DNA of 64,000 nt from a virus: positions 149,275 through 213,274 of the IMG/VR virus record IMGVR_UViG_3300007735_000804; one strand, written 5' to 3'. The stretch's first letter is position 1; each line of letters opens with the position of its first letter. Shown here piece after piece: positions 51,029 to 60,300 of this stretch. The notes beneath the pieces are model-generated. The model did no database searches and was not told the DNA's origin. It saw only the letters and a program-made list of their open reading frames with translations. A program made the position numbers and the translations under genes.

Positions 51029-51682
51029 TTACTTACCGAATACGTGAGAACCGATGTGTTGTAATTCTATACTTGTATCCAACCAAACATCATAACCAAT
51101 ATCACTGACTCGATGAAAGAAACTCATATCTTCTCCCAAGTATTTTCCTTCCTTATTCATTTCTGCAAAGTAGTGATAAGAATTATGATATTCCTTTTCA
51201 GTAATTGGATAATTTGAATTATTCAATCCTGGAAAATACTTGAGTTCGCTATAATGCTTATTTAGTTTCTCAAACACACTTCTATGAATTAATACAAATC
51301 CCATTCCAATTCCACCAATCTTAACCAGATTTCCACATAACTTTACAGGGTTATAAAGTTCATAACAATACCTCAAAGGTATTGTCTTCATAGGATATGC
51401 AGCAGACGCAATTGCCTTTTGATATGAGTAGAGTTTCAATACATCTTCTGGTGAAAACGCAACATCAGCATCCAAACAAAACAAATACTCAAACTCCGTA
51501 TTATTCATAAAGAAGTTTGCAATTCTTGAGCGTCCGTGAGTAATCAAAGACTCATTCGCCACAGTCATAATGCCGTGAGAAACATTTTCACGGACTAGTA
51601 ATTTACCAAGATTAAAGAGTGAGGTTGTTGTTTTTTCATTCACCAATCCACCATAACAAGGCAATGATATAAGAATACTCAT
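51029..51682 (-). CDS. GT-A glycosyltransferase
   Basis: 217 residues. The DxD metal site is FCLDADVAF (Asp71, Asp73), preceded by a GT-A N-terminal strand pattern (MSILISLPCYGG, HGRSRIANFFM) and followed by GGIGMGFVLIHRSVFEKL and YLGEDMSFFHRVSDIG, the acceptor side. It resembles small phage/viral GT2-like or Anp1-like enzymes. It lies directly between the 750-aa fibre gene and Kelch protein C, so it may glycosylate a fibre; no acceptor can be named. Confidence 0.85.
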   Translation of the reverse strand: MSILISLPCYGGLVNEKTTTSLFNLGKLLVRENVSHGIMTVANESLITHGRSRIANFFMNNTEFEYLFCLDADVAFSPEDVLKLYSYQKAIASAAYPMKTIPLRYCYELYNPVKLCGNLVKIGGIGMGFVLIHRSVFEKLNKHYSELKYFPGLNNSNYPITEKEYHNSYHYFAEMNKEGKYLGEDMSFFHRVSDIGYDVWLDTSIELQHIGSHVFGK

Positions 51683-51685
51683 AAA

Positions 51686-53938
51686 TTATGTTGTCTTTTG
51701 TTTTGCTGCGATTTGTATTTCAATAGTTCCTGGAGTTGATGCATAAGCAAAAATTGATTGACCGATACCAATTCTCTTTGGAGATTCGCAGAGTTCAATT
51801 GAAGAGTTCTTTGGAATAATCATATTATATGCCAACCAAGAGAATACTGTATCACTATTACCAATACCTACCCATACAGGATAATCACCACCAGGATAGA
51901 TTGAACCATCACTGATATTTGAAACACGAATGGATTGAACGATTGATGGATAAGTATTTCCAGTTCCATAATAGCACAATGGAACAGTAGATGTAATACC
52001 CAAAACAGGAGATGTTGCTAGTGATGCTACAGTTACAATACCAACAACCGTTCCTGTTCCGTTTTGATATGATGTATCGGTTGATGTCTGGTAAACAATC
52101 GTTGCCTGTAATGCACCGTCTTGTGGAACTACAATTTCTGTAAATGAATATGATGTGTTTGCTAGAGATGTTATTGCTGGTCTTGTTAATGGAATTGATA
52201 AAGATCCTGGAGTATAACCAACACCAACAAAGGTATTGGTTTGAATACCAGTATTATTACCTGTTCCTTGAACCAACATACCAGAAGTCAAGAAGTTCGT
52301 AATTGCCGCTCCTGCAGTAACGGTTAAGAAATTTGAGTTTGCTGTTTGTGAAACTGCGTTAGTTGATGTTGAACCAATACCAGAACCTGCACCAGTAGAT
52401 TGTAGAACGATACTGTCTAATGCGTTTAAGACCATTGGTTGTTTTAAAAGTTCAACCGCAGAACCAACTGGAACTGGAAGTCTGGATGAAACTTTAGAAA
52501 CTGGTGAGAAGAACAATGTTCCTGTTGCACGACCACTCATTGGTTTGCTTAATGTAATGGTATTTCCATCAACACTAGTTACATAAGTATTAAACTGGAA
52601 TCCAGCAGTCGAACCAATACCTGTAGTCTCACCAATATTACCAGTACCAGTTACTGCCATACCAACTGTAATGCTACTTGCAGAACCTACAGCAAATGTA
52701 TGAATACCCGGACCACCACTAGAACCAGCGCCTACTGAAATTGTCGCAGGAACTTTTCTATTATTCAATATAAATCCAGCAGTGATTTCAGCATCACCGT
52801 TAGATATATTAGTAACGTGAATCGAATGAATTAGATATTTACTTGATCCAGAAGGTAAAGTTGTGATTTGTGTGGTCGTTGTTCCTACACCAACAATATC
52901 CAATGTTCCTGTTGGTTGAATGTAAAGAACGTTATCAATCGTTGTATCAAACTTACCAGAACCACCACCACCTGCTGCTGCAGTAGTCCATTGAGTTCCT
53001 GTTACAGTTGATTGAAGAACCTGCCCTGACGTTCCTGGAGAATTTGTGGAATCATAAATGGCACCAGTAACTCTTGCATTACCTTGAACGTGTAGAGTTT
53101 GTGATGGTCTTGTTGTTCCTATGCCGACATTAGTTGAAGAACCAATAGAAACAGTACCAACACCAGCAGTTGGACCAATGTTGATTTGAGTGAGAGAACC
53201 AGAAAGACCATTAGTTCCAAGGTTAATTGTTTTGGTATTTCCAGAAGAAGTAGCACCTGCTTGAATATCAGTTTGTTGTGATGTTGTTGCTTGTCCAAAT
53301 GTGATTAGTCCAGTTCCAGAAATTCCACCAAAGGTTAATGTTCCCGTTGTTTGGTTTGTTCCAAAAACATGAGTTCCTGTTGATGAACCAGTTAATGAAA
53401 GTGTCCCTATAGCAGATATTGTATCGTTAAAATTTTGTTGTGCTCCAAATGTTTGAGATAAACCAAGAACTGCTACTGTATCAGTTGTAGTAATTACAGG
53501 TAGGTTGAGAACTCTATCAGCAGCAATTGCACCACCAGTAATTGTATAACCAAAAGTGTTTGCTGGGTTTCTTATCTTGAGTCCTGATGATAAGAAGGTT
53601 CCAACACCAGCAACATATAAGTTATTTGCGGTAATAAATCCAACTGTAGTAATACCAGAAACATTCAATTGTGATACTGACGCAATACCACCTATGACAT
53701 TAGTTGATACACCAGAGGTCGTTGCATAAGTTGCAATACCACTTGAGGTAGCATAAGTCGCTATACCAGCGGTTGTAGCATAAGTGGCACTTGACGCATT
53801 ACCAGAGAAACTTGATGCTGTTACAATTCCGGCAACTTGAATTCCAGAAGAATTTGCCGTGACTGCAGAACCTACTACAACACTTGTATCAATTGTTGCA
53901 GTTCCATAAATCCTTGTTCCAGATTTAAGTTTTGCCAT
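51686..53938 (-). CDS. Tail fibre-like protein with IATYATSSG repeats
   Basis: 750 residues. Begins MAKLKSGTRIYGTATIDTSV, then short 9-residue repeats (IATYATSSG), then VSQLNVSGITTVGFI and VGIGTTRPSQTLHVQG modules. The C-terminal 200 residues have GNTYPSIVQSIRVSN and IPKNSSIELCESPKRIG, shared in order with the 223-aa protein at 18025. It is a long beta-structured virion fibre; its gap to the next gene is 3 nt. Confidence 0.82.
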   Translation of the reverse strand: MAKLKSGTRIYGTATIDTSVVVGSAVTANSSGIQVAGIVTASSFSGNASSATYATTAGIATYATSSGIATYATTSGVSTNVIGGIASVSQLNVSGITTVGFITANNLYVAGVGTFLSSGLKIRNPANTFGYTITGGAIAADRVLNLPVITTTDTVAVLGLSQTFGAQQNFNDTISAIGTLSLTGSSTGTHVFGTNQTTGTLTFGGISGTGLITFGQATTSQQTDIQAGATSSGNTKTINLGTNGLSGSLTQINIGPTAGVGTVSIGSSTNVGIGTTRPSQTLHVQGNARVTGAIYDSTNSPGTSGQVLQSTVTGTQWTTAAAGGGGSGKFDTTIDNVLYIQPTGTLDIVGVGTTTTQITTLPSGSSKYLIHSIHVTNISNGDAEITAGFILNNRKVPATISVGAGSSGGPGIHTFAVGSASSITVGMAVTGTGNIGETTGIGSTAGFQFNTYVTSVDGNTITLSKPMSGRATGTLFFSPVSKVSSRLPVPVGSAVELLKQPMVLNALDSIVLQSTGAGSGIGSTSTNAVSQTANSNFLTVTAGAAITNFLTSGMLVQGTGNNTGIQTNTFVGVGYTPGSLSIPLTRPAITSLANTSYSFTEIVVPQDGALQATIVYQTSTDTSYQNGTGTVVGIVTVASLATSPVLGITSTVPLCYYGTGNTYPSIVQSIRVSNISDGSIYPGGDYPVWVGIGNSDTVFSWLAYNMIIPKNSSIELCESPKRIGIGQSIFAYASTPGTIEIQIAAKQKTT

Positions 53939-53941
53939 TTT

Positions 53942-56900
53942 TTATGCTTGTGCCTCCGTCCAAGAAAGTCGCGCAAGTACATCAACTGCCGAACCTCCAA
54001 CATTTGTTGCAGTAATTGTAAGAACATCAGGACCATCTGGGTAAATTTGTGTATTGGAAGTTGACCCTCCACCACCAAGAATAGAATTACCAAGATCTCT
54101 AACTTTATCCAACTCAATGCTTGAAGTTCCCGACACGAAAAATCCTGCAGTCACTTCACCACCAGATAGAGTTGTAGAACCTCCAGCATAGTCGGCAATT
54201 TGCGCCAAACTGGAATTTTGAACTCCAGAAACATTACCAACAGCATTTGTCCAAGTTGTTGCAGTACTTGGAATAGAATTTAAATATGCCCTCACCAAAA
54301 AGTTTGCACCACTCGTTTTTGTAGTAAGGTCAAGAGTGCGAAGAACTAACTGCATTCGATTAATCAATTCCCTTGAACCAAATGCTGCTGCAATACCATT
54401 ATCCACTGATGGTGATACTCGAATTGAAAAAAGTGCTTTTGTTGATCCAGCATTTCCTGCTGCGGCAAGATTAGTAAATGTAGTTTGTCCGTAAGTAAAA
54501 ACCAGTGATTTATCATCATCGAATCTTCCATCCATAATCACACTTGTTCCCCAGTGAGAGATAGAAGGTCCATAAGTCGGGAACGCAAGTTCAACAGCGG
54601 TTGGGTCAGTTGCAGAATATGTAAATGCTTGACCTGTTGTTGCACCCATAGGAACTGCAGCAACTGTTGGATTTAATGCAGTTACTGCCTGACTTAATGT
54701 AATTGTTCCAGATCCAATTGCACTGATGTAAGTTCCATCTGGTACACCAGTGGATGATATTATTCTTTGTCCCACTTGTAGGTTTGTAGTCGTTGCAGTT
54801 GCCACATTTGAACCTGATGCAACTGTAAGTGCAAGAGAAGAATTGCCTGATTTACCTCTTGTAACTCCTGTAAATGCTGTTGTGCCGATTCCCGTATAAT
54901 TTACATACTCATAAGTATCTGCATTTCGAATTACTAAAGTGCCCGCAGAAGGGAATCCTGCAGTACTTGCAACACCAACAAATGTATCAGATGCTCCAAC
55001 ACTATTATTGATTTGAGTTGTTGGTGGACGACTTTCACTTTCATATCGTCCTGGCAAATTTCCAGAACGCATATATGCTTCCGTATTAACATTATTATTT
55101 GGAGATTTATGACAATAGATTATATCTCCTGTTGGACCACGGAATCCCCAACGAATGAATCCAGCACCATACCAAGAATAATCAATATAAAACATCTGCA
55201 TCTTGGTGAGATCAAGATTAAAACCAGAAGGTCCTGTGCCATCACACTTATCAATATTCCACTGAGATTGTGGAATTCTTGTATCAACAGTTCTTGAAAT
55301 AACAACATAATCCGCAGTTGCTCCACGATAAGATGGAGAAATTGTCATACTTGTATCACTTGCAATATCAACAACACGATATGATTGTCCTCGAAGAACA
55401 ACATAATCTCCAATACTCAATTGTCTTGCAAATGCAGTTGGGAATGTTGAGTTTGTTTGAGTTACAGTATTAGTCCCATTCGTAACACTTACTTTTCCTG
55501 CAAGTTGATATGTTGAATTTCTACGAACTGCATAAAGTGTTTGTCCGTCAAACTCAAAGAATACTCCATTTTGAGAATCAAAAGCACCTAAACGATTGGA
55601 ACATCCATACCAACTTGAAACGGAACAATTATAATTACCAGATGCAATAGTAGACCCAATTCCAGATGTTGAAGTAAGGTTAAAAGTATTATATCCTGTT
55701 ACAGAAGTTACACTATAAGTTCCATTATATCCAGTTTCATTTGCACCAGAAATTGTAACTTGAGTTCCTGGTGTTGCTGCTTGAATATTATGTTGTTCTT
55801 TTGTTTGAACTACAATTGTACTTCCTACACTTACTCCAGTTGAAGTTAATGAATCAAGTTGAAGATTCGGTTTGAGACAAGTTCCAGAACTAATTTGAAT
55901 TCCTTTACCCGATTGATAACGGAAATATCTTCTTGTTTGACGAGTTGCCTGTTCAAAATTAGATGTTGCATTATTCGTAAAAATAACTCCACCATCAAAA
56001 GGACGATGTAAAAATTGTCCGGAAGGTCTTACATAAATTGCACCACCCGATGGGTTTGCTGCTGGGGCAGTATTTGCATAATAAGTAAAGGTTCTTGAAC
56101 TTGTAATTCCAGCAACAAAGAAAGAACCGTTTGCATTTACCTGCGAAGTTCCAACAACTGCAATTTGATTTCCAATTGCAAGACCATGAGGAACTGTGGT
56201 TGTTACGGGAATTGCAGTTCCAGAAGTCCAGGAAAATGTTGGAGATCCACCAATTGCCGCATTAGTATAGGTAGATCCACTGAAAATACCAGTTTTATTG
56301 GCATCAAAAATTTGAGTGACTGATCCAGTATTGGTTGCTCTTGCCGTATAAGTGAAGTTTGTATTACCAGCACCGATACTTTCTACAAGAAAATTACCAT
56401 TCGCAATATTCAAATAAGTATCCTGAACTGTAATTGCAGATCCAATTCCAGGAATAGACGATGTTCCACTAGCACCAACTACAACTGTAACTGTTCTAGA
56501 ACTGGTTGGCAATGTCATTGTGCCAATACCAGTAATTGGCACCGAGGATGGAAAAGAAAATGGGCGATTATTAATCATCGCAAGGTTTTCCCATTTTGTT
56601 ACTTGAGTACCATACTCAAAGTCAGTATCAATCAATGCTTGTGGGGAAGAAACTCTAAATTTGTTTACTGGATCAACATAAGTTTCAGAAGGAGTAAACT
56701 TCTCATCATATTCATCTACAATGATTTGAAGTTTGTCTGTGCTACTCATTGAAGCAGTATTATAATTTAATACGACTGTGGTTGTATTGACACCTCCAGA
56801 AGTTGAGACGGTATAAGAAGTTGCCTTTAAATTTGCATCAGAAAAATTATAGATTACCGTGTTCGTCGTTACATTGGTAATCAGTATTAATCGTTCTCTC

Positions 56901-56989
56901 TGCACTACACGAGGAATGACTACACTACCTACACCACTTACACCAGGAGTGAATGTATATCCAGTTTCCAGTATTGCCTTTCTTGCCAT
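53942..56989 (-). CDS. Large virion structural protein
   Basis: 1015 residues. The N-terminus (MARKAILETGYTFTPGVSGVG) leads to beta-rich modules including PGIGSAITVQDTYLNI and GNFLVESIGAGNTNFTYTA, modules also seen in the 1833-aa fibre (for example APTGxxV / NGSFFVAGITSSRTFTY). The middle has the domain FHRPFDGGVIFTNNA ... QTRRYFRYQSGKGIQ and SQWNIDKCDGTGPSGFNLDLTKMQMFYIDYSWYGAG, which I recall from other cyanophage structural proteins. A late promoter motif precedes it. Probably a baseplate- or fibre-associated part. Confidence 0.8.
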   Translation of the reverse strand: MARKAILETGYTFTPGVSGVGSVVIPRVVQRERLILITNVTTNTVIYNFSDANLKATSYTVSTSGGVNTTTVVLNYNTASMSSTDKLQIIVDEYDEKFTPSETYVDPVNKFRVSSPQALIDTDFEYGTQVTKWENLAMINNRPFSFPSSVPITGIGTMTLPTSSRTVTVVVGASGTSSIPGIGSAITVQDTYLNIANGNFLVESIGAGNTNFTYTARATNTGSVTQIFDANKTGIFSGSTYTNAAIGGSPTFSWTSGTAIPVTTTVPHGLAIGNQIAVVGTSQVNANGSFFVAGITSSRTFTYYANTAPAANPSGGAIYVRPSGQFLHRPFDGGVIFTNNATSNFEQATRQTRRYFRYQSGKGIQISSGTCLKPNLQLDSLTSTGVSVGSTIVVQTKEQHNIQAATPGTQVTISGANETGYNGTYSVTSVTGYNTFNLTSTSGIGSTIASGNYNCSVSSWYGCSNRLGAFDSQNGVFFEFDGQTLYAVRRNSTYQLAGKVSVTNGTNTVTQTNSTFPTAFARQLSIGDYVVLRGQSYRVVDIASDTSMTISPSYRGATADYVVISRTVDTRIPQSQWNIDKCDGTGPSGFNLDLTKMQMFYIDYSWYGAGFIRWGFRGPTGDIIYCHKSPNNNVNTEAYMRSGNLPGRYESESRPPTTQINNSVGASDTFVGVASTAGFPSAGTLVIRNADTYEYVNYTGIGTTAFTGVTRGKSGNSSLALTVASGSNVATATTTNLQVGQRIISSTGVPDGTYISAIGSGTITLSQAVTALNPTVAAVPMGATTGQAFTYSATDPTAVELAFPTYGPSISHWGTSVIMDGRFDDDKSLVFTYGQTTFTNLAAAGNAGSTKALFSIRVSPSVDNGIAAAFGSRELINRMQLVLRTLDLTTKTSGANFLVRAYLNSIPSTATTWTNAVGNVSGVQNSSLAQIADYAGGSTTLSGGEVTAGFFVSGTSSIELDKVRDLGNSILGGGGSTSNTQIYPDGPDVLTITATNVGGSAVDVLARLSWTEAQA

Positions 56990-57010
56990 AATTAATTGAT
57001 ACCTTTGTTA

Positions 57011-57017
57011 TATTTAT
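57011..57017 (-). promoter_or_regulatory. Late-type promoter motif (ATAAATA)
   Basis: ATAAATA on the minus strand, 22 nt upstream of the ATG at 56989. Confidence 0.5.
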
Positions 57018-57020
57018 GTG

Positions 57021-57314
57021 TTAGTAAATAGTTGTGACTTCATCAATCTCATTATAAACAATCACCGATTTATCAGTATTTTGTCTCATAAGTGTTCCTT
57101 GACCTGGACCATATAAGACACCAGCAAATTCATCATAAACAGGATCATAAGGAGGAAAAACATTTGCCGTAATTGTTGTTACTCCAACATTTTCTGCAAA
57201 TTCTATTGAATAATAAGTTCCAAGTCCCGTGATACTTGGATTATTTGCAGTAGTCTCATCAAACTCACCTGCAAGCATTGAACCATATTGATCTAATCTT
57301 CCTACAACTGGCAT
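57021..57314 (-). CDS. Small MPxVxRL-type fibre-associated protein
   Basis: 97 residues. The N-terminus MPVVGRLDQYGSMLAGEFDET with GTYYSIEFAENV matches the start of the 345-aa protein at 61990. Both directly follow a fibre with a NSLDF C-terminus. It is probably a small fibre-associated or capping protein; function unknown. Confidence 0.75.
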   Translation of the reverse strand: MPVVGRLDQYGSMLAGEFDETTANNPSITGLGTYYSIEFAENVGVTTITANVFPPYDPVYDEFAGVLYGPGQGTLMRQNTDKSVIVYNEIDEVTTIY

Positions 57315-57318
57315 AATC

Positions 57319-60300
57319 TTATCCCGCTACAAAGTCCAAACTATTTGCAGTTGAGTTATATTGTATGTAGAAGTTAGTGGTTCCTGCAGTTCCGCCGAAT
57401 CTCATCTTGCCAGTCGATTGAACTCTTGCATCACCAGAAACATCCACTGCAAAAGATGGTGAAGTAACTGCAACACCAACATTTGAAGAAACATAAGCAC
57501 CACCAGTAACTTGAAGTGGTTGTGATGTTGTTCCTGTTGAAGTTCCAGAACCAATCAATACTGGTCCATTAGTGAATGTTGAGATACCAGTAACTTGAAG
57601 TTGTGTAAGAGATCCAGTACCACCACTTACACTTGTAGATACTCCTGCTGTTGTAGCATAAGTTGCTATACCACTTGAAGTAGCATAAGTCGCAATACCT
57701 GCTGATGTAGCATAAGTTGCACTCGAAGCATTACCACTAAAACTAGTTGCAGTTACTACACCAGTAAATTTAGCATCACCAACTACATCAAGTTTTGATG
57801 TTGGTCTTGCTGAACCAATACCAAGATTGGTTCCAGCATTGATTGCAACCGTACCAACACCGGCAGTTGGACCAATATTGATTTGAGTAAAGGAACCAGA
57901 AAGACCACCAGTTCCAAAGTTGATTGTTTTGGTTGTTCCTACACCAGAAGCACCTGCTTGAATATCAGTTTGTTGCGATGCAGTAGATTGTCCTACAATA
58001 ATACTTCCAGTTCCTGCAGTATTTCCTAAAGTAAAGTTTCCGTTCGCATTAGATGGGTTGATTGTAACATTAGCACCAGTAAAACTAACACTTCCAGAAA
58101 ATGTATTTGTACCTGAAAAAGTTTGAGATGCAATATCAGTAGCTGCTAAAGTTATGTCTGCTCCTGCTAAAGGTAAAGTAACATTTCTATTTGCAACAAT
58201 TGCACCACCAACAATTGTATATCCAAAAGTGTTTGCTGGGTTTCTTATCTTAAGTCCTGATGATAAGAAGGTTCCTACACCAGTTACATTCAGGTTACTG
58301 GTTGTTGTGATACCAGAAGCATTAATATTTCTTACAACTGCTAAATCATTTTCAGTGAATTGAACACTTCCAGCAGCAAGACGAGTTCCAGTTGGGAATT
58401 GTGTTGAACCAATACCAACCGCATAATTAATTAACCAGGCATCAGTATTTAATCCAGTAAAACTACCAGACTTGAACCACATAATTTTCTTATATGTGGG
58501 AAGTGTAGATTCACCAATACCAGGATTATAAAGTGATACTAATGGGTTTCCTTCAGTAGATGCAATTGCTATACCACCATGATTTGCAGTTGTATCATTA
58601 GAAACATCATTACCACTACCATCAGTTCTAACTCCAAGAACAAGGTCTGGGTCTGCTACTTGTAATTGTTGAACATTTACAAATGCGGTTGTTCCACCAA
58701 TCGTAATATTGCCATTAACATTTAAGTTACGATTGACTTGAAGGTCTCTTGTAACTGTTACATCTTGAGGGGCAGTGAATTGTGATGGTATGCTTAATGT
58801 TGGTGTAGAACCTTCTCCAGTTCCGCCAGTTACAGTAATCTGGTTTGCAGTTCCAGAAATATTTTTTACATAATCACCAGTAGTATAAGTGCCAAGACCG
58901 ATAGAGTCAGGAGTGATTGTTGCAGCAAGAGCAACATTTCCAGTACCATCAAATGAAATTGCAGTAGCAGTTACAAAGTTTCCAGTGATAGAGAAGTTTC
59001 TTGCGTTTTGAAGTGCTGTTGCAATACCTGCTGTTGTAGCATAGGTAGCGATACCACTTGAGGTTGCATAAGTTGCTATACCAGCATTAGAAACATAATC
59101 TAGGAATGTGATTGTTGCGATACCAGAAGGACCTGTACCAGCAACAGAAACAATATTACCAACAAAGTTTAATTGAGAGAAACTGTTTGCTGTGCTGACG
59201 AGTGTTCCTTCATCTCTAATAGTTAGACCAGTAATGGCATTAGCAGGTGCAGCATTAGTCCACTGGGTTCCAGATGCAGTTGACTGAAGAATCTGACCTG
59301 ATGTTCCTGGTGAGTTTGTGGAATCATAAATCGCACCAGTGACTCTAGCATTACCTTGAACATGTAAAGATTGTGATGGATTTGTGGTTCCTATGCCAAG
59401 GTTACCAGAAACATAAGCACCACCAGTGACTTGTAGTGGTTGTGATGCAGTTCCTGTTGATGATCCCGCTCCAATAATTTGTGTTCCTCTCAACCACAAA
59501 TCTCTAAATTGATTAGCAGTAGTAGATTTTCCTAAATCAATAGGAGCAACTACCCCATTAGTTGGACTAAAATCTGAAGGAGAACCATTTGTGAACTCAA
59601 TAAAAGCAGAATTTCCTACACCGAATCTCAAACTTCCAGATGAACCAGAAATACCCCTAATAGAAGTTGTAGATGTTCCATCCCAAACTAATTGAGAATT
59701 ACTATCAAGTTTTAAATTTCCACCAGAAATATGAACTGTTGAAGCAGATCCAGTTTGTGATGGTATTGTGGTTCCTAGACCAACAGGACCAGAAACATAA
59801 GCACCACCAGTTACTTGAAGTCTTTGTGATGCTGTTCCAGTTGAAGTTCCAGAACCAATCAATACTGGTCCATTAGTGAATGTTGAGATACCAGTAACTT
59901 GAAGTTGTGTAAGAGATCCAGTACCACCACTTACACTTGTAGATACTCCTGCTGTTGTAGCGTAGGTAGCGATACCAGCGGTTGTAGCATAAGTTGCTAT
60001 ACCTGCTGTAGTCGCATAAGTGCTTATACCAGCATTAGAGGCATAAGTTGCTATACCACTTGAGGTTGCATAAGTAGCACTTGTAGCGTTACCAGTGAAA
60101 CTTGATGCTGTAACCACACCAGCAACAGTAAAGTTACCTCCATAATATAAAGGTCCAGTTCCAGTTCTACCTAAAGCAACTGCATCTGAATTACCAAAAA
60201 CTATAAATCCTTTAGTGTTGTCTTGAGCACCAGAAAGTCGTATAGTATTTGCTACGTTGATATCACCTAACCAAGCATCATCACCAATTCTTACATTTGT

